Made by a program: the position numbers and the translations under genes. A stretch of 64,000 nt of DNA from a bacterium (GTDB lineage: Bacteria > Myxococcota_A > Bradymonadia > Bradymonadales > Bradymonadaceae), in NCBI GenBank assembly GCA_030427705.1, contig JAUIBR010000012.1:62001-126000 (forward strand), in the 5' to 3' direction. Shown in pieces: positions 8,407 to 16,679 of the stretch (positions are counted from its first letter, which is position 1; each line of letters begins with the position of its first letter). The notes beneath the pieces are model-generated. The model was not told the DNA's origin. It did not search any database and saw only the letters and a program-made list of their open reading frames with translations.

Positions 8407-9225
8407 TTACCACCGCCAATAAAAGTCGAGGTCGATTAGAGGTGACTTGTTCTCGGCCATGAAATTGACGACCGGAAGGTTTAGGTTGCCGTAGCCCGCG
8501 CCGACGACAAGGTTGAACGTCTCCCAGGAGAACGCCATTCGAGCCATGAGTGAACCACGGTCGTCCACCTCCACTTTGCCCGTCGACCCGGTGCCCAAAA
8601 CGTTCACCGTGGTGTAGTCGTCAGCTTTGATGCTGGTCTGAGCGGATGCATCTGTGGTCTGTGCCGCCAACGATCTGAACGACAGCAGGAACGACATCAC
8701 CCGGTTGTATCGCCATTCTAGCTGCAGCAAAAATTGCAGGTTGGAGACCGCCGAAGCTCCGTTGAACGACGCCGAATCAATCTGCCCATCGACGAAAACC
8801 TGTGTGTAGATTGGCGACAGGGACACATTCCATTTAGGCGTAAACTGCCATGTCACAAACAGCTCAAACGGAACTACCACAACCGAAGCATCGTCTCCTT
8901 CCTCAAGACTCAGGGCCCATAACAACGCAGTGTCCGTGTAGACAACACCTGAGCTGACCGCAAGTCCCCAGTTCTCGCCGCAGCAGAACCGCCACTTCAC
9001 CTCGGCATTGAGCAATGGCAGCGCCCAAGCCAAGACGTACGTGCTGACTTGCAAGCCATCGACGATGCCGTAACCAGCGCTCCAGATTCCCATCTGCAGC
9101 TGCTGCCCATGCAACGTGTACGCATTGCCTTCGAGGTACTCCCCGGCGTCATCATTGTAGGCAGCCGCTGGCGCAGCCCAGATGAGGAAAAACCCAGCCA
9201 GAAGTGCTGCGATCCAAGTCTTCAT
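8407..9225 (-). CDS. predicted outer membrane protein
   Basis: 272 residues with a classic Sec signal peptide (MKTWIAALLAGFF...APAAA). The mature part alternates hydrophobic and polar residues with many aromatic residues, as in beta-barrels (NVSLSPIYTQVFV; FLLQLEWRYNRVMSFLLSF), and ends in an aromatic-rich DLDFYWRW, a plausible BAM recognition C-terminus. ATG 9225 overlaps the stop of the upstream lipoprotein gene by 4 bp. No specific family recognised. Confidence 0.75.
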   Translation of the reverse strand: MKTWIAALLAGFFLIWAAPAAAYNDDAGEYLEGNAYTLHGQQLQMGIWSAGYGIVDGLQVSTYVLAWALPLLNAEVKWRFCCGENWGLAVSSGVVYTDTALLWALSLEEGDDASVVVVPFELFVTWQFTPKWNVSLSPIYTQVFVDGQIDSASFNGASAVSNLQFLLQLEWRYNRVMSFLLSFRSLAAQTTDASAQTSIKADDYTTVNVLGTGSTGKVEVDDRGSLMARMAFSWETFNLVVGAGYGNLNLPVVNFMAENKSPLIDLDFYWRW

Positions 9226-10082
9226 CGCGACACCCTTACACAACCACCGAGGTCGAACCCACAACGATAATCCTGATCGTCACCTCGCAGTGAGACTGAG
9301 CCATCTCCCAGATTCAGAACCAACAGAAACTCCAAACCGTCTCGCTGCGCCCGAAGTGCCAGTTCCTTGTCAGTTTGGTTGTAGACCGTGTCATCGTCGA
9401 TATCGACAACGAAACCATCACGGTCAATCCTGCCTTCAACATCTAGAACGACCAAGGGAACCAGCGTTTCTGCCGTCACCCGCGTTTCGCTATTCTGCAA
9501 TTCATCGAAGGTCGGTGTTTCCGCATGGATGTTGATGGCTGTGTCGATTTGCCAGGGTTCAGGGTCACCAAAGACCGGCTGACTGCAGCGATCAAAACCA
9601 CCCCAAAACACCGGATCGAGCCGTTCTTCTGTGAACGTTCCGCGCAGGTCAATCGCGCCATTGACACTGCGGTCGATGACGTCGCCATTTCCTTCACAAA
9701 TGCGTTCGACTTCGAGGAATCCATCTGCCGTGAAGTTCTTTCCACCCACTAGGAAGGCATTCGGATCGGGCGAGAAAACTTCGCCGACGATTTCGTTCAG
9801 GGTTCCAGCTGTGAACTGTGTGATTGCACACGAGCCACAAGGTGGTTCCTCGCATGTCGCACCTGGTGCAAGTTCACAGAATTGCTCAAAACGGTCGGCT
9901 TCGGAGGTTACGACGCCCAAGGCTTCTTCGTCGGAAAGCGCTCCCACCTTGCCTGACAATTGAAAGTAGCCGCGAACAAGCGCTTCCATGTCCGGCGGTT
10001 CCGGCGGCTCGTCAAGCTGTGCGGTACAGCCGGAAAGCAGCAAGAGGCCCCCAACCAACGCGATGGCGCGGCTTAGCTTCAT
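9222..10082 (-). CDS. hypothetical lipoprotein
   Basis: 286 residues, lipoprotein signal MKLSRAIALVGGLLLLSGC. Mature part is acidic with a Cys cluster (FCELAPGATCEEPPCGSC) that could form disulfides. No known domain. It sits between yebC and an outer membrane protein, with 4-bp overlaps on both sides, so the three genes are almost certainly cotranscribed. Confidence 0.78.
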   Translation of the reverse strand: MKLSRAIALVGGLLLLSGCTAQLDEPPEPPDMEALVRGYFQLSGKVGALSDEEALGVVTSEADRFEQFCELAPGATCEEPPCGSCAITQFTAGTLNEIVGEVFSPDPNAFLVGGKNFTADGFLEVERICEGNGDVIDRSVNGAIDLRGTFTEERLDPVFWGGFDRCSQPVFGDPEPWQIDTAINIHAETPTFDELQNSETRVTAETLVPLVVLDVEGRIDRDGFVVDIDDDTVYNQTDKELALRAQRDGLEFLLVLNLGDGSVSLRGDDQDYRCGFDLGGCVRVSR

Positions 10083-10837
10083 TCGTCGTCCTCAAGCGCT
10101 GCCGCGACTTCGTCCGACAACTCGAGGTTGTGATAGACGTTCTCGACGTCATCATCGTCCTCTAGTGCATCCAGCATTTTCAGGACTTGCTTCACATCGG
10201 ACAGCTCGGGTTCGACCGAGGTGTCGGAGCGCATCGTGATTTCATCAGTGATGAGGTCATCGTGACCCGCGGCGATGACTGCATCCCGAAGCGCTGGGAA
10301 GTCGTCAGGTGCGCTCTTGATGGTAATGCTGCCGTCCTCGTGCTCGAAATCCTCCGCACCGTTTTCGAGCGCGATTTCCATCAAAGCATCCACGTCAACA
10401 CCGTCGTCCATCATCTCGATGATGCCCATGCTGTTGAACATCCATGCGACACAGCCGTTTTCGCCAAGATTTCCGCCGTGTTTGGCGAAGGCATGACGGA
10501 TATTACCCACGGTGCGATTCTTGTTATCGGTCGACCCTTCCAAGTACACGGCAACACCACCGGCGCCGTAGCCCTCGTAGGTGAAATCGCTGTAGCTGAC
10601 GCCTTCAAGTTGGCCAGTAGCCTTAAGGATGGCGCGCTTAATCGTGTCTTGGGGCAGGTTGACGGCCTTTGCTTTCTCGATGCAAAGGCGAAGCTCCGCG
10701 TTCATCTCAGGGTCGCCGCCACCGCGGCGTGCTGCCGACGAGATCTTCTTCACTGCTTTTGTGAAAGCCGCACCGCGCTTCTTATCTTGTCGAGCCTTGC
10801 GATGCTTGATGTTTGCCCACTTACTATGTCCTGCCAT
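10079..10837 (-). CDS. YebC/PmpR family regulator or translation factor
   Basis: 252 residues, full length for the family. MAGHSKWANIKHRKARQDKKR is the hallmark N-terminus, followed by AELRLCIEKAKAVNLPQDTIKRAI and YEGYGAGGVAVYLE. YebC-family proteins were described as DNA-binding regulators (PmpR) and more recently as ribosome-associated factors aiding translation of proline-rich stretches; mitochondrial TACO1 is a relative. SD GGAAAAG precedes the ATG. Heads an operon with two envelope genes, not the usual ruvC neighbourhood. Confidence 0.95.
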   Translation of the reverse strand: MAGHSKWANIKHRKARQDKKRGAAFTKAVKKISSAARRGGGDPEMNAELRLCIEKAKAVNLPQDTIKRAILKATGQLEGVSYSDFTYEGYGAGGVAVYLEGSTDNKNRTVGNIRHAFAKHGGNLGENGCVAWMFNSMGIIEMMDDGVDVDALMEIALENGAEDFEHEDGSITIKSAPDDFPALRDAVIAAGHDDLITDEITMRSDTSVEPELSDVKQVLKMLDALEDDDDVENVYHNLELSDEVAAALEDDE

Positions 10838-10902
10838 TTCGTCTTTTCCTTTCGGGGGTCAAGGTCGCCTATTTTGCAGCTAACGAGTCTTGGTTCAAGG
10901 CA

Positions 10903-12297
10903 TCAAACGCCAGCAAGCACATCTGTGACACTATCGTGTGCATCCCCAAAACACATTTTGGTGTTTTCGCGGAAGAACAGTGGGTTCGCAACGCCAGCAT
11001 ATCCGGGCGAGAGCGACCGTTTGAACACGACAACCGTGCCACTGTGCCAGACCTCCAGCTGTGGCATTCCAAAGATCGGGCTGGCGTCGTCAACAAGCGC
11101 ATCGGGATTTACGATGTCATTTGCGCCGATCACCAGGGCGACGTCGGTGTCCTCCAAGAGTGGATTGACGTCATCCATTTCGAGCACAGTGTCATAAGGG
11201 ATATCGGCCTCCGCAAGGAGCACGTTCATGTGCCCAGGCATACGACCGGCGACGGGATGAATTCCAAACAGGACTTCAACATCTCGCTCGCGTAGTTTCC
11301 GTGTGAGTTCGCTGACCGCGTGCTGTGCCCGGGCAACGGCCATACCGTAGCCTGGGATAATCACCACGCGCTGCGCGCAACACAGCATCTCTGCAACTTC
11401 CGCTGGCGATGCGGCAACCGCTTCGCCCTGGTCTGTCACCGTCTTGGCCGGTGCTGGCGAATCGCCAGTTCCAAAGCCGCCGAAAACGACATTCCAAATC
11501 GACCGGTTCATTCCACGGCACATCACGTAGCTCAGGATTGCGCCGCTGCTTCCGACCAATGCACCGGTCACGATGAGAAGGTCGTTGGAGAGCATGAAGC
11601 CTGCTGCAGCCGCCGCCCAACCGGAGTAACTGTTCAGAAGCGAAACGACGACGGGCATATCTGCGCCGCCAATTGCCGCGACAAGGTGCAGGCCCAACAC
11701 ACCCGACACGACTGTGTTGGCGATGAGCAATTGCAGGCCCAGGTCCGCCTCGCCTGTCTTGACGAAGTAGACTCCTCCAACCACCAGTCCGACGACCATC
11801 AGAACATTGATGCCGTGACGGCCAGGAAGCAGAAGTGGGCTCCCGCCGATCTTCCCGGCCAGCTTGGCGTACGCAATGATCGACCCCGTGAACGTGATGG
11901 CACCGATTGCCACGGCCGCGTAGATTTCGATCTCGTGAATCGTGTGCTCGACAGCCGTCATCTCGGCCTGTGGACCCAGGAAGCTTGCAAAGCCGACCAG
12001 GACAGCGGCGAGGCCAACAAAGCTGTGCAGGATTGCGACGAGCTCTGGCATCGACGTCATCGCGACGCGCGCCGCCAAGACCGCACCGATGGCACCACCG
12101 ATAACGATCGCGCCTCCCGCGTAGGTGTACGCGAATTCTTTATCGATAAGGAACGTGATGACCAGCGCAAGCGCCATCCCCACGATTCCAAACATATTCC
12201 CGCGACGCGCCGTCTTTTGGTGCGCAAGTCCGCCCAGACTCTTGATGAAGAGCACGCCGGCAAACAGATAGGCTACGATGATTAATGTATCAGGCAT
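10903..12297 (-). CDS. pntB: NAD(P) transhydrogenase subunit beta
   Basis: 464 residues. Integral membrane subunit of the proton-translocating transhydrogenase that moves hydride from NADH to NADP+, using proton inflow to supply NADPH. An N-terminal set of membrane helices is followed by the NADP-binding domain ([52 protein letters not shown]). SD GGAGG precedes the ATG, and the start overlaps the pntA stop by 8 bp. Confidence 0.96.
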   Translation of the reverse strand: MPDTLIIVAYLFAGVLFIKSLGGLAHQKTARRGNMFGIVGMALALVITFLIDKEFAYTYAGGAIVIGGAIGAVLAARVAMTSMPELVAILHSFVGLAAVLVGFASFLGPQAEMTAVEHTIHEIEIYAAVAIGAITFTGSIIAYAKLAGKIGGSPLLLPGRHGINVLMVVGLVVGGVYFVKTGEADLGLQLLIANTVVSGVLGLHLVAAIGGADMPVVVSLLNSYSGWAAAAAGFMLSNDLLIVTGALVGSSGAILSYVMCRGMNRSIWNVVFGGFGTGDSPAPAKTVTDQGEAVAASPAEVAEMLCCAQRVVIIPGYGMAVARAQHAVSELTRKLRERDVEVLFGIHPVAGRMPGHMNVLLAEADIPYDTVLEMDDVNPLLEDTDVALVIGANDIVNPDALVDDASPIFGMPQLEVWHSGTVVVFKRSLSPGYAGVANPLFFRENTKMCFGDAHDSVTDVLAGV

Positions 12298-13870
12298 CGG
12301 AACCTCCTCGGAACATCTTGAGCATCCGCTGTGTCACAAGGAATCCCCCGAAGATATTGATGCTGGCCACCAATATGGCGACCGCCGACAAGATGAGCAC
12401 GACTTGTGATGCGTCTGTTGTCGCCTGCAAGATTCCGCCGACGATGATGATGCCGCTGATGGCATTCGTCACGCTCATCAACGGTGTGTGCAGCGCTGGA
12501 GCAACGTTCCAAATCAGCTGCCATCCCACAAAACACGCAAGCACAAACACCGTCAGGTGCTGGATGAAAGACGTCGGTGCGAATGCGCCCGCCAACCCCA
12601 TCACGGCCGCGGTTACAGCGAGCGCAATCAACGGTCCGTTGCCCGTCGAAGGTTCCGGGGCATGCCCGTGCGACTTCGCCTTTGCCGTCTTCGCAGCCTT
12701 CGCGACCACAGGTGCAGGCACTTCGGCGACCGGCGCAGGTTTGGGCGCTGGGCGCTCAACCTTGGGCGGAGGCCACCGGTCTTCGCCATCGCGCAAGACC
12801 AACATTCCACGAACGACCTCGTCGTCTTCGTCGATGACAAAGCCATCATCTTTGGTCATCAGCTTGATGATATTGTGGAGATTCTGGCCAAAAAACTGGC
12901 TGGCATGGGCAGGTAGGCGCGACACCAGGTTGGTGTGCCCGACGATCTTTACGCCCTTATGATCATGGACCTCCCCAGGAACTGTTGCTTCACAGTTTCC
13001 GCCAGTCTCGGCCGCCAAGTCGATGATGACCGACCCGGTCTTCATATTCTCGACAGCCTTTGTGGTCAGAAGCATCGGAGCTTCCTTACCGGGGATATTC
13101 GCGGTGGTGATGAATATGTCCGTCTTCTTGGCTTCTTCCTCAAACAGCTCACGCTCGGCGTTCATAAACGCCTCACTCATGACCTTCGCATAGCCGCCTT
13201 CGCCTTCGCCGCTCTCATCAAACTCGAGCGTCAGGAACTCACCGCCGAGGCTTTCGACCTCTTCTTTGACCGCTTCGCGCGTATCAAATGCGATGACCCT
13301 TGCACCCATTTCGCGTGCGGTGGCGATGGCAGCCAACCCGGCGACACCCGCGCCAATGACCAATACACGGGCCGGGTCAGTAGATCCGGCCGCAGTGAAT
13401 TGTTGGCTCATGTACTTGCCAAAATTCGTCGCTGCTTCAACGACGGCTCGATATCCGGCAATCGCCGCCATCGAACTCAACACATCCATCGATTGTGCGC
13501 GCGAAATGCGTGGAATCGCATCCAAGGCGAGTAGCGAGATGCCTTGCTTTCCAAGCTTTTCGGCTAGCTCCTCGTTCTGGCGTGGCCAAAACAGACAAAT
13601 CAGCGTGGTGCCAGCATTGAGCTGCTCAATCTCTTCGCCATCGATCGGTGGCCGAACCTTGAGCACGAGGTCTGCGGACCATGCGTCATCACGCGATACG
13701 ATAGACGCACCTGCTTCCTCATAGGCCGAATCGTTGTAGGACGCCCGCTCTCCAGCGGTGGTCTCAACAACGACCTCATACCCGAGTTTGGCGAACTTCG
13801 GCACCAACCCGGGGCTGATCGCCACCCGGTTTTCGCCAGGAAATTCTTCTCGGGGAATCCCAATCTTCAT
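12290..13870 (-). CDS. pntA: NAD(P) transhydrogenase subunit alpha (single-chain form)
   Basis: 526 residues. The N-terminal alanine dehydrogenase/PNT-type domain ([20 protein letters not shown]), the NAD-binding Rossmann domain ([18 protein letters not shown]), a Pro/Ala/Lys-rich linker (about residues 375-415) and about four membrane helices at the C-terminus are all in one chain, as in E. coli PntA; many bacteria split this into PntAA and PntAB. The linker is longer than I would expect. It forms the enzyme with the downstream PntB. Confidence 0.95.
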   Translation of the reverse strand: MKIGIPREEFPGENRVAISPGLVPKFAKLGYEVVVETTAGERASYNDSAYEEAGASIVSRDDAWSADLVLKVRPPIDGEEIEQLNAGTTLICLFWPRQNEELAEKLGKQGISLLALDAIPRISRAQSMDVLSSMAAIAGYRAVVEAATNFGKYMSQQFTAAGSTDPARVLVIGAGVAGLAAIATAREMGARVIAFDTREAVKEEVESLGGEFLTLEFDESGEGEGGYAKVMSEAFMNAERELFEEEAKKTDIFITTANIPGKEAPMLLTTKAVENMKTGSVIIDLAAETGGNCEATVPGEVHDHKGVKIVGHTNLVSRLPAHASQFFGQNLHNIIKLMTKDDGFVIDEDDEVVRGMLVLRDGEDRWPPPKVERPAPKPAPVAEVPAPVVAKAAKTAKAKSHGHAPEPSTGNGPLIALAVTAAVMGLAGAFAPTSFIQHLTVFVLACFVGWQLIWNVAPALHTPLMSVTNAISGIIIVGGILQATTDASQVVLILSAVAILVASINIFGGFLVTQRMLKMFRGGSDA

Positions 13871-14010
13871 CGATTCCTCTCCCGTTGTGCATGTTTACGA
13901 CCGCAACGGAATAGCACGCTGTCCCCGAGGAATGAAGCAACAACGCAGCGTTTGCGTTGACCGACGGTCTGAATCAGAATTCGAAATCGAAACGGCGAAC
14001 AGGAGCCCCC

Positions 14011-14856
14011 ATGAAGTTCGTAATATTGGCCATCACGATGTGCCTGATGGTGAGCTGTTCCGACGACAGCACGCCAAACCAGGCTGTTGATCTGGGAATG
14101 GACGCGGCCCTTGATATGGGCATGAACGCTGACATTCCGCCAGATGGCGCAATAGACGACATGGTCGTGTCTGACGCCGGTGACATGTCTGAGCCAGACC
14201 TCGAAGACCTTGGTTTGGACTTCGCCGACATGTCCAATGACATGGCACTTGCGGCGTTTGGCACCATCTCCGGCACATGTGGTGAGATCGACATGATGGA
14301 ACTCACCGATCCGAATTCGCTCTTCTTCGACAACGCAATCGACTTTGAAGCGGAATTCATGGACCCCGCCGACCGCGCTCGATTGTCTGCTGGCGGTGTG
14401 GCGATCTTGGAAGCTGGAAATGCCGGTGGGAGTTCAATCTACTCCGAGACCTTCTCTTACGAAGTGCTTCAGCGGTGCGATATGGCGACGCTGGTCAAAA
14501 CGGAAACCGAGATCGTCTACGACGCTCAAGGCAGCATCACCGACCTGTTGGTGGAAATCGATGGCAGCAAGGTCGGAGTCAGCGTGACTCGCAGTGTGAC
14601 ATTCCCCCGCGACACGCCTTTGACAGAACAACGGGCAACCGAACTTTTGAGCGGCAAGTTGACCGATATCATTGAGAGCAGCGCCAATGTGTCTGCCGAA
14701 GACGCGTGGGTGAAACAGATTCTGCACGTCATCGCAGACCGACCTGAGCACGTCCCTATCCTGCAGACCGCATGGACGAACCTCGATACGGCTGTTCGCA
14801 CGGACACGATCGTGTTCGTGACCGTCACAAACGGCGCGGATGATTTCGTCTACTGA
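14011..14856 (+). CDS. hypothetical lipoprotein with Asp/Met-rich linker
   Basis: 281 residues. ATG 14011 has AGGAG at 14001-14005 and gives a signal peptide ending LMVSC; the earlier ATG at 13957 would add a polar leader and is rejected. After the Cys there is a long Asp/Met/Gly-rich low-complexity linker (DLGMDAALDMGMNAD and onward to about residue 85), then a globular part with no family I recognise. Divergent from pntA across 140 bp. Confidence 0.78.
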   Translation: MKFVILAITMCLMVSCSDDSTPNQAVDLGMDAALDMGMNADIPPDGAIDDMVVSDAGDMSEPDLEDLGLDFADMSNDMALAAFGTISGTCGEIDMMELTDPNSLFFDNAIDFEAEFMDPADRARLSAGGVAILEAGNAGGSSIYSETFSYEVLQRCDMATLVKTETEIVYDAQGSITDLLVEIDGSKVGVSVTRSVTFPRDTPLTEQRATELLSGKLTDIIESSANVSAEDAWVKQILHVIADRPEHVPILQTAWTNLDTAVRTDTIVFVTVTNGADDFVY

Positions 14857-15038
14857 TCTGCGTTTGCCGCAGTATCTCTGATATTCCTACTTTCCTTGCA
14901 ATCCAATTCAGGTTGTAAGAAGGTAACTCCGCTCGAGAGAGCAAAACAATTCCACAAATAAATCAGGGGCTTTGGCGAATTCTCCGCGGAATTCCCGTAC
15001 GGCTGTAATCTTACGCAATTCGTTAGTGATTTCAGCAT

Positions 15039-15067
15039 TTTACAATCCAAAATTTGTGATTTAACGT
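15039..15067 (+). promoter_or_regulatory. candidate sigma-70 promoter of the PAS hybrid kinase
   Basis: TTTACA at 15039-15044, 17-bp spacer, TAACGT at 15062-15067, in an AT-rich 237-bp intergenic region. Transcription would start about 20 bp before the ATG at 15094, which lacks a clear Shine-Dalgarno sequence. The same intergenic region holds GAATTC-TCCGCG-GAATTC, a 6-bp inverted repeat of unknown role. Confidence 0.45.
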
Positions 15068-15093
15068 CGTTACACTGACTCAATCAGACTCGT

Positions 15094-16620
15094 ATGAGCG
15101 ACGACTTAAATGCGTTGAGGGAGGAATACGCCCGTCTTCAGGCCAAGCTTGAAGCCCTGGAGGGTGTGGCAACCGACCATAATCATCGCTCTTTTCTAGA
15201 AGGCATGTCGTACGCGGTTTTGGTGCACGAGCATGGCATGATTCGCTACGCAAACCCTGCCGCAGCGCGCATGTTGGATGCGGAGTCTCCGCAAGACTTG
15301 TTGGGGCGAAACGCGTTGGATCTGGTGCACCCAGACTACGTTCAATCCGCAGCCCAGCGTCTGGATAACATCTACAAAGACAAACAGGCGTCCACGACAC
15401 GCGAAGCCGTGATGCTGACCGTCCACGGTCGTCCAATTTGGGTCGAAGTCTCCGGCACACCCGGGGAATGGATGGGGAAGCCCGTCGCGCAGGTGGTTTT
15501 CCTCGACATCACCGACCGCAAGCGTGCTGAAGCCGAAAAACTCGAGCATGAACACGAGATGCGCCACGCGCAACGCATGGAATCCCTGTCCCGGCTAGGT
15601 GGTGGAATCGCGCATGAGTTGAATAACGTCCTCACCGGTATCATGGGCCACGTCGAGCTGATCGAGATGCTTCGAAGTGATGACGAAGAACTCATGGGCG
15701 ACGTGCGCCAGATTCGGCGAGCGGCCGACCGCGCTGCGGATATCACGAGGTATCTGGCCACGTTCGGCAGACGACGGCCAGCGAACCCACAAGTCGTCGA
15801 CATCACGGTGATGCTGAACGACTTGCACAAGATTCTAGCCCGCGTGTTGCTTCGTCATGAGCTGCGAATCGAGCCCGACGCCGATACATGGCGCGTTGAG
15901 ATTGACCCGGTTCAACTAGAACAAGTGGTTATGAACCTCGTCTTCAATGCTCGAGACGCCATGGGAAATGATGGTTCCTTTACGATTTCCAGCCAGAACG
16001 TCTCCAGCGACGGAAAGGAATGGGTTCAGATTCAGTTCTCGCAGGTCGGCGAGCAGCGCCGCCCAGAAATGAGTTCAAAATTCCAACCGTTCTTCTCCGA
16101 AGTCTCCAAAGACGCGGCGTTGGGTTTGAACACCGCTCGTGAAATCATCGAGGAATTCGGCGGATCGGTTCGTGTCCAAGAGAGCGCGAACGAGGTATTG
16201 GTGATTGTCCAACTTCCGCGCACAACGAAACAACTTACAAAACCGTCCCGCATTGACGCCGCGAGGTTTGGCGGCGATGAGCACGTGTTGTTGGTCGACG
16301 ACGACCCCATCACTCGCCGGGTAACACGTACGATTTTGGAGCGAGCCGGCTACACCGTCACGTCGGTCGTCGGAGTCAAAACCGCCACCGAAAAATTGGC
16401 AGAAGCCACGTTCGACCTTGTTCTATGCGATGTTGTGCTCCCTGATGGCGATGGCGTTGATGTAAAACGAATCGTAGACGGTCGATCGCCCATCACGTTT
16501 ATGTCTGGATACGTCGACGACCATATCGAGGACGATCGCCTGGGGGACTTGGACTACCTTCCCAAGCCCTACAGCTCGCAATCGCTGCTCATGTGGGTTC
16601 GCGACGCCCTAGACGACTAG
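15094..16620 (+). CDS. PAS-histidine kinase-receiver hybrid with degenerate ATPase boxes
   Basis: 508 residues, soluble. N-terminal coil, PAS domain (about residues 30-150), dimerisation/phosphoacceptor helix with His174 (GGGIAHELNNVL), an ATPase-like domain, then a receiver domain (about 397-508). The N box is present (NLVFNARDAM) but the G1 box, normally DxGxG, reads FSQVGEQ, and the G2 region reads AALGLN instead of GTGLGL. The receiver keeps its acidic pair (DDD 402-404), phosphoacceptor Asp446, the Ser in FMSGY and the Lys in LPKP. It may bind ATP poorly, act as a phosphatase or scaffold, or be phosphorylated by another kinase. Gene ends 59 bp before the LtrA-KirBac gene. Confidence 0.88.
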   Translation: MSDDLNALREEYARLQAKLEALEGVATDHNHRSFLEGMSYAVLVHEHGMIRYANPAAARMLDAESPQDLLGRNALDLVHPDYVQSAAQRLDNIYKDKQASTTREAVMLTVHGRPIWVEVSGTPGEWMGKPVAQVVFLDITDRKRAEAEKLEHEHEMRHAQRMESLSRLGGGIAHELNNVLTGIMGHVELIEMLRSDDEELMGDVRQIRRAADRAADITRYLATFGRRRPANPQVVDITVMLNDLHKILARVLLRHELRIEPDADTWRVEIDPVQLEQVVMNLVFNARDAMGNDGSFTISSQNVSSDGKEWVQIQFSQVGEQRRPEMSSKFQPFFSEVSKDAALGLNTAREIIEEFGGSVRVQESANEVLVIVQLPRTTKQLTKPSRIDAARFGGDEHVLLVDDDPITRRVTRTILERAGYTVTSVVGVKTATEKLAEATFDLVLCDVVLPDGDGVDVKRIVDGRSPITFMSGYVDDHIEDDRLGDLDYLPKPYSSQSLLMWVRDALDD

Positions 16621-16679
16621 GCTTGTCCGTTTCTGGGATTGGCGCTAGACGGTAAACCAATCGGATTCATGGGAGAATC

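Noticed and set aside
10187-11197. 336-codon plus-strand frame opposite yebC and pntB
   Set aside because: Antisense shadow of two conserved genes; no domain.
11320-12285. 321-codon plus-strand frame opposite pntB
   Set aside because: Antisense of a conserved membrane protein gene; composition is His/Arg/Asp-rich without motifs.
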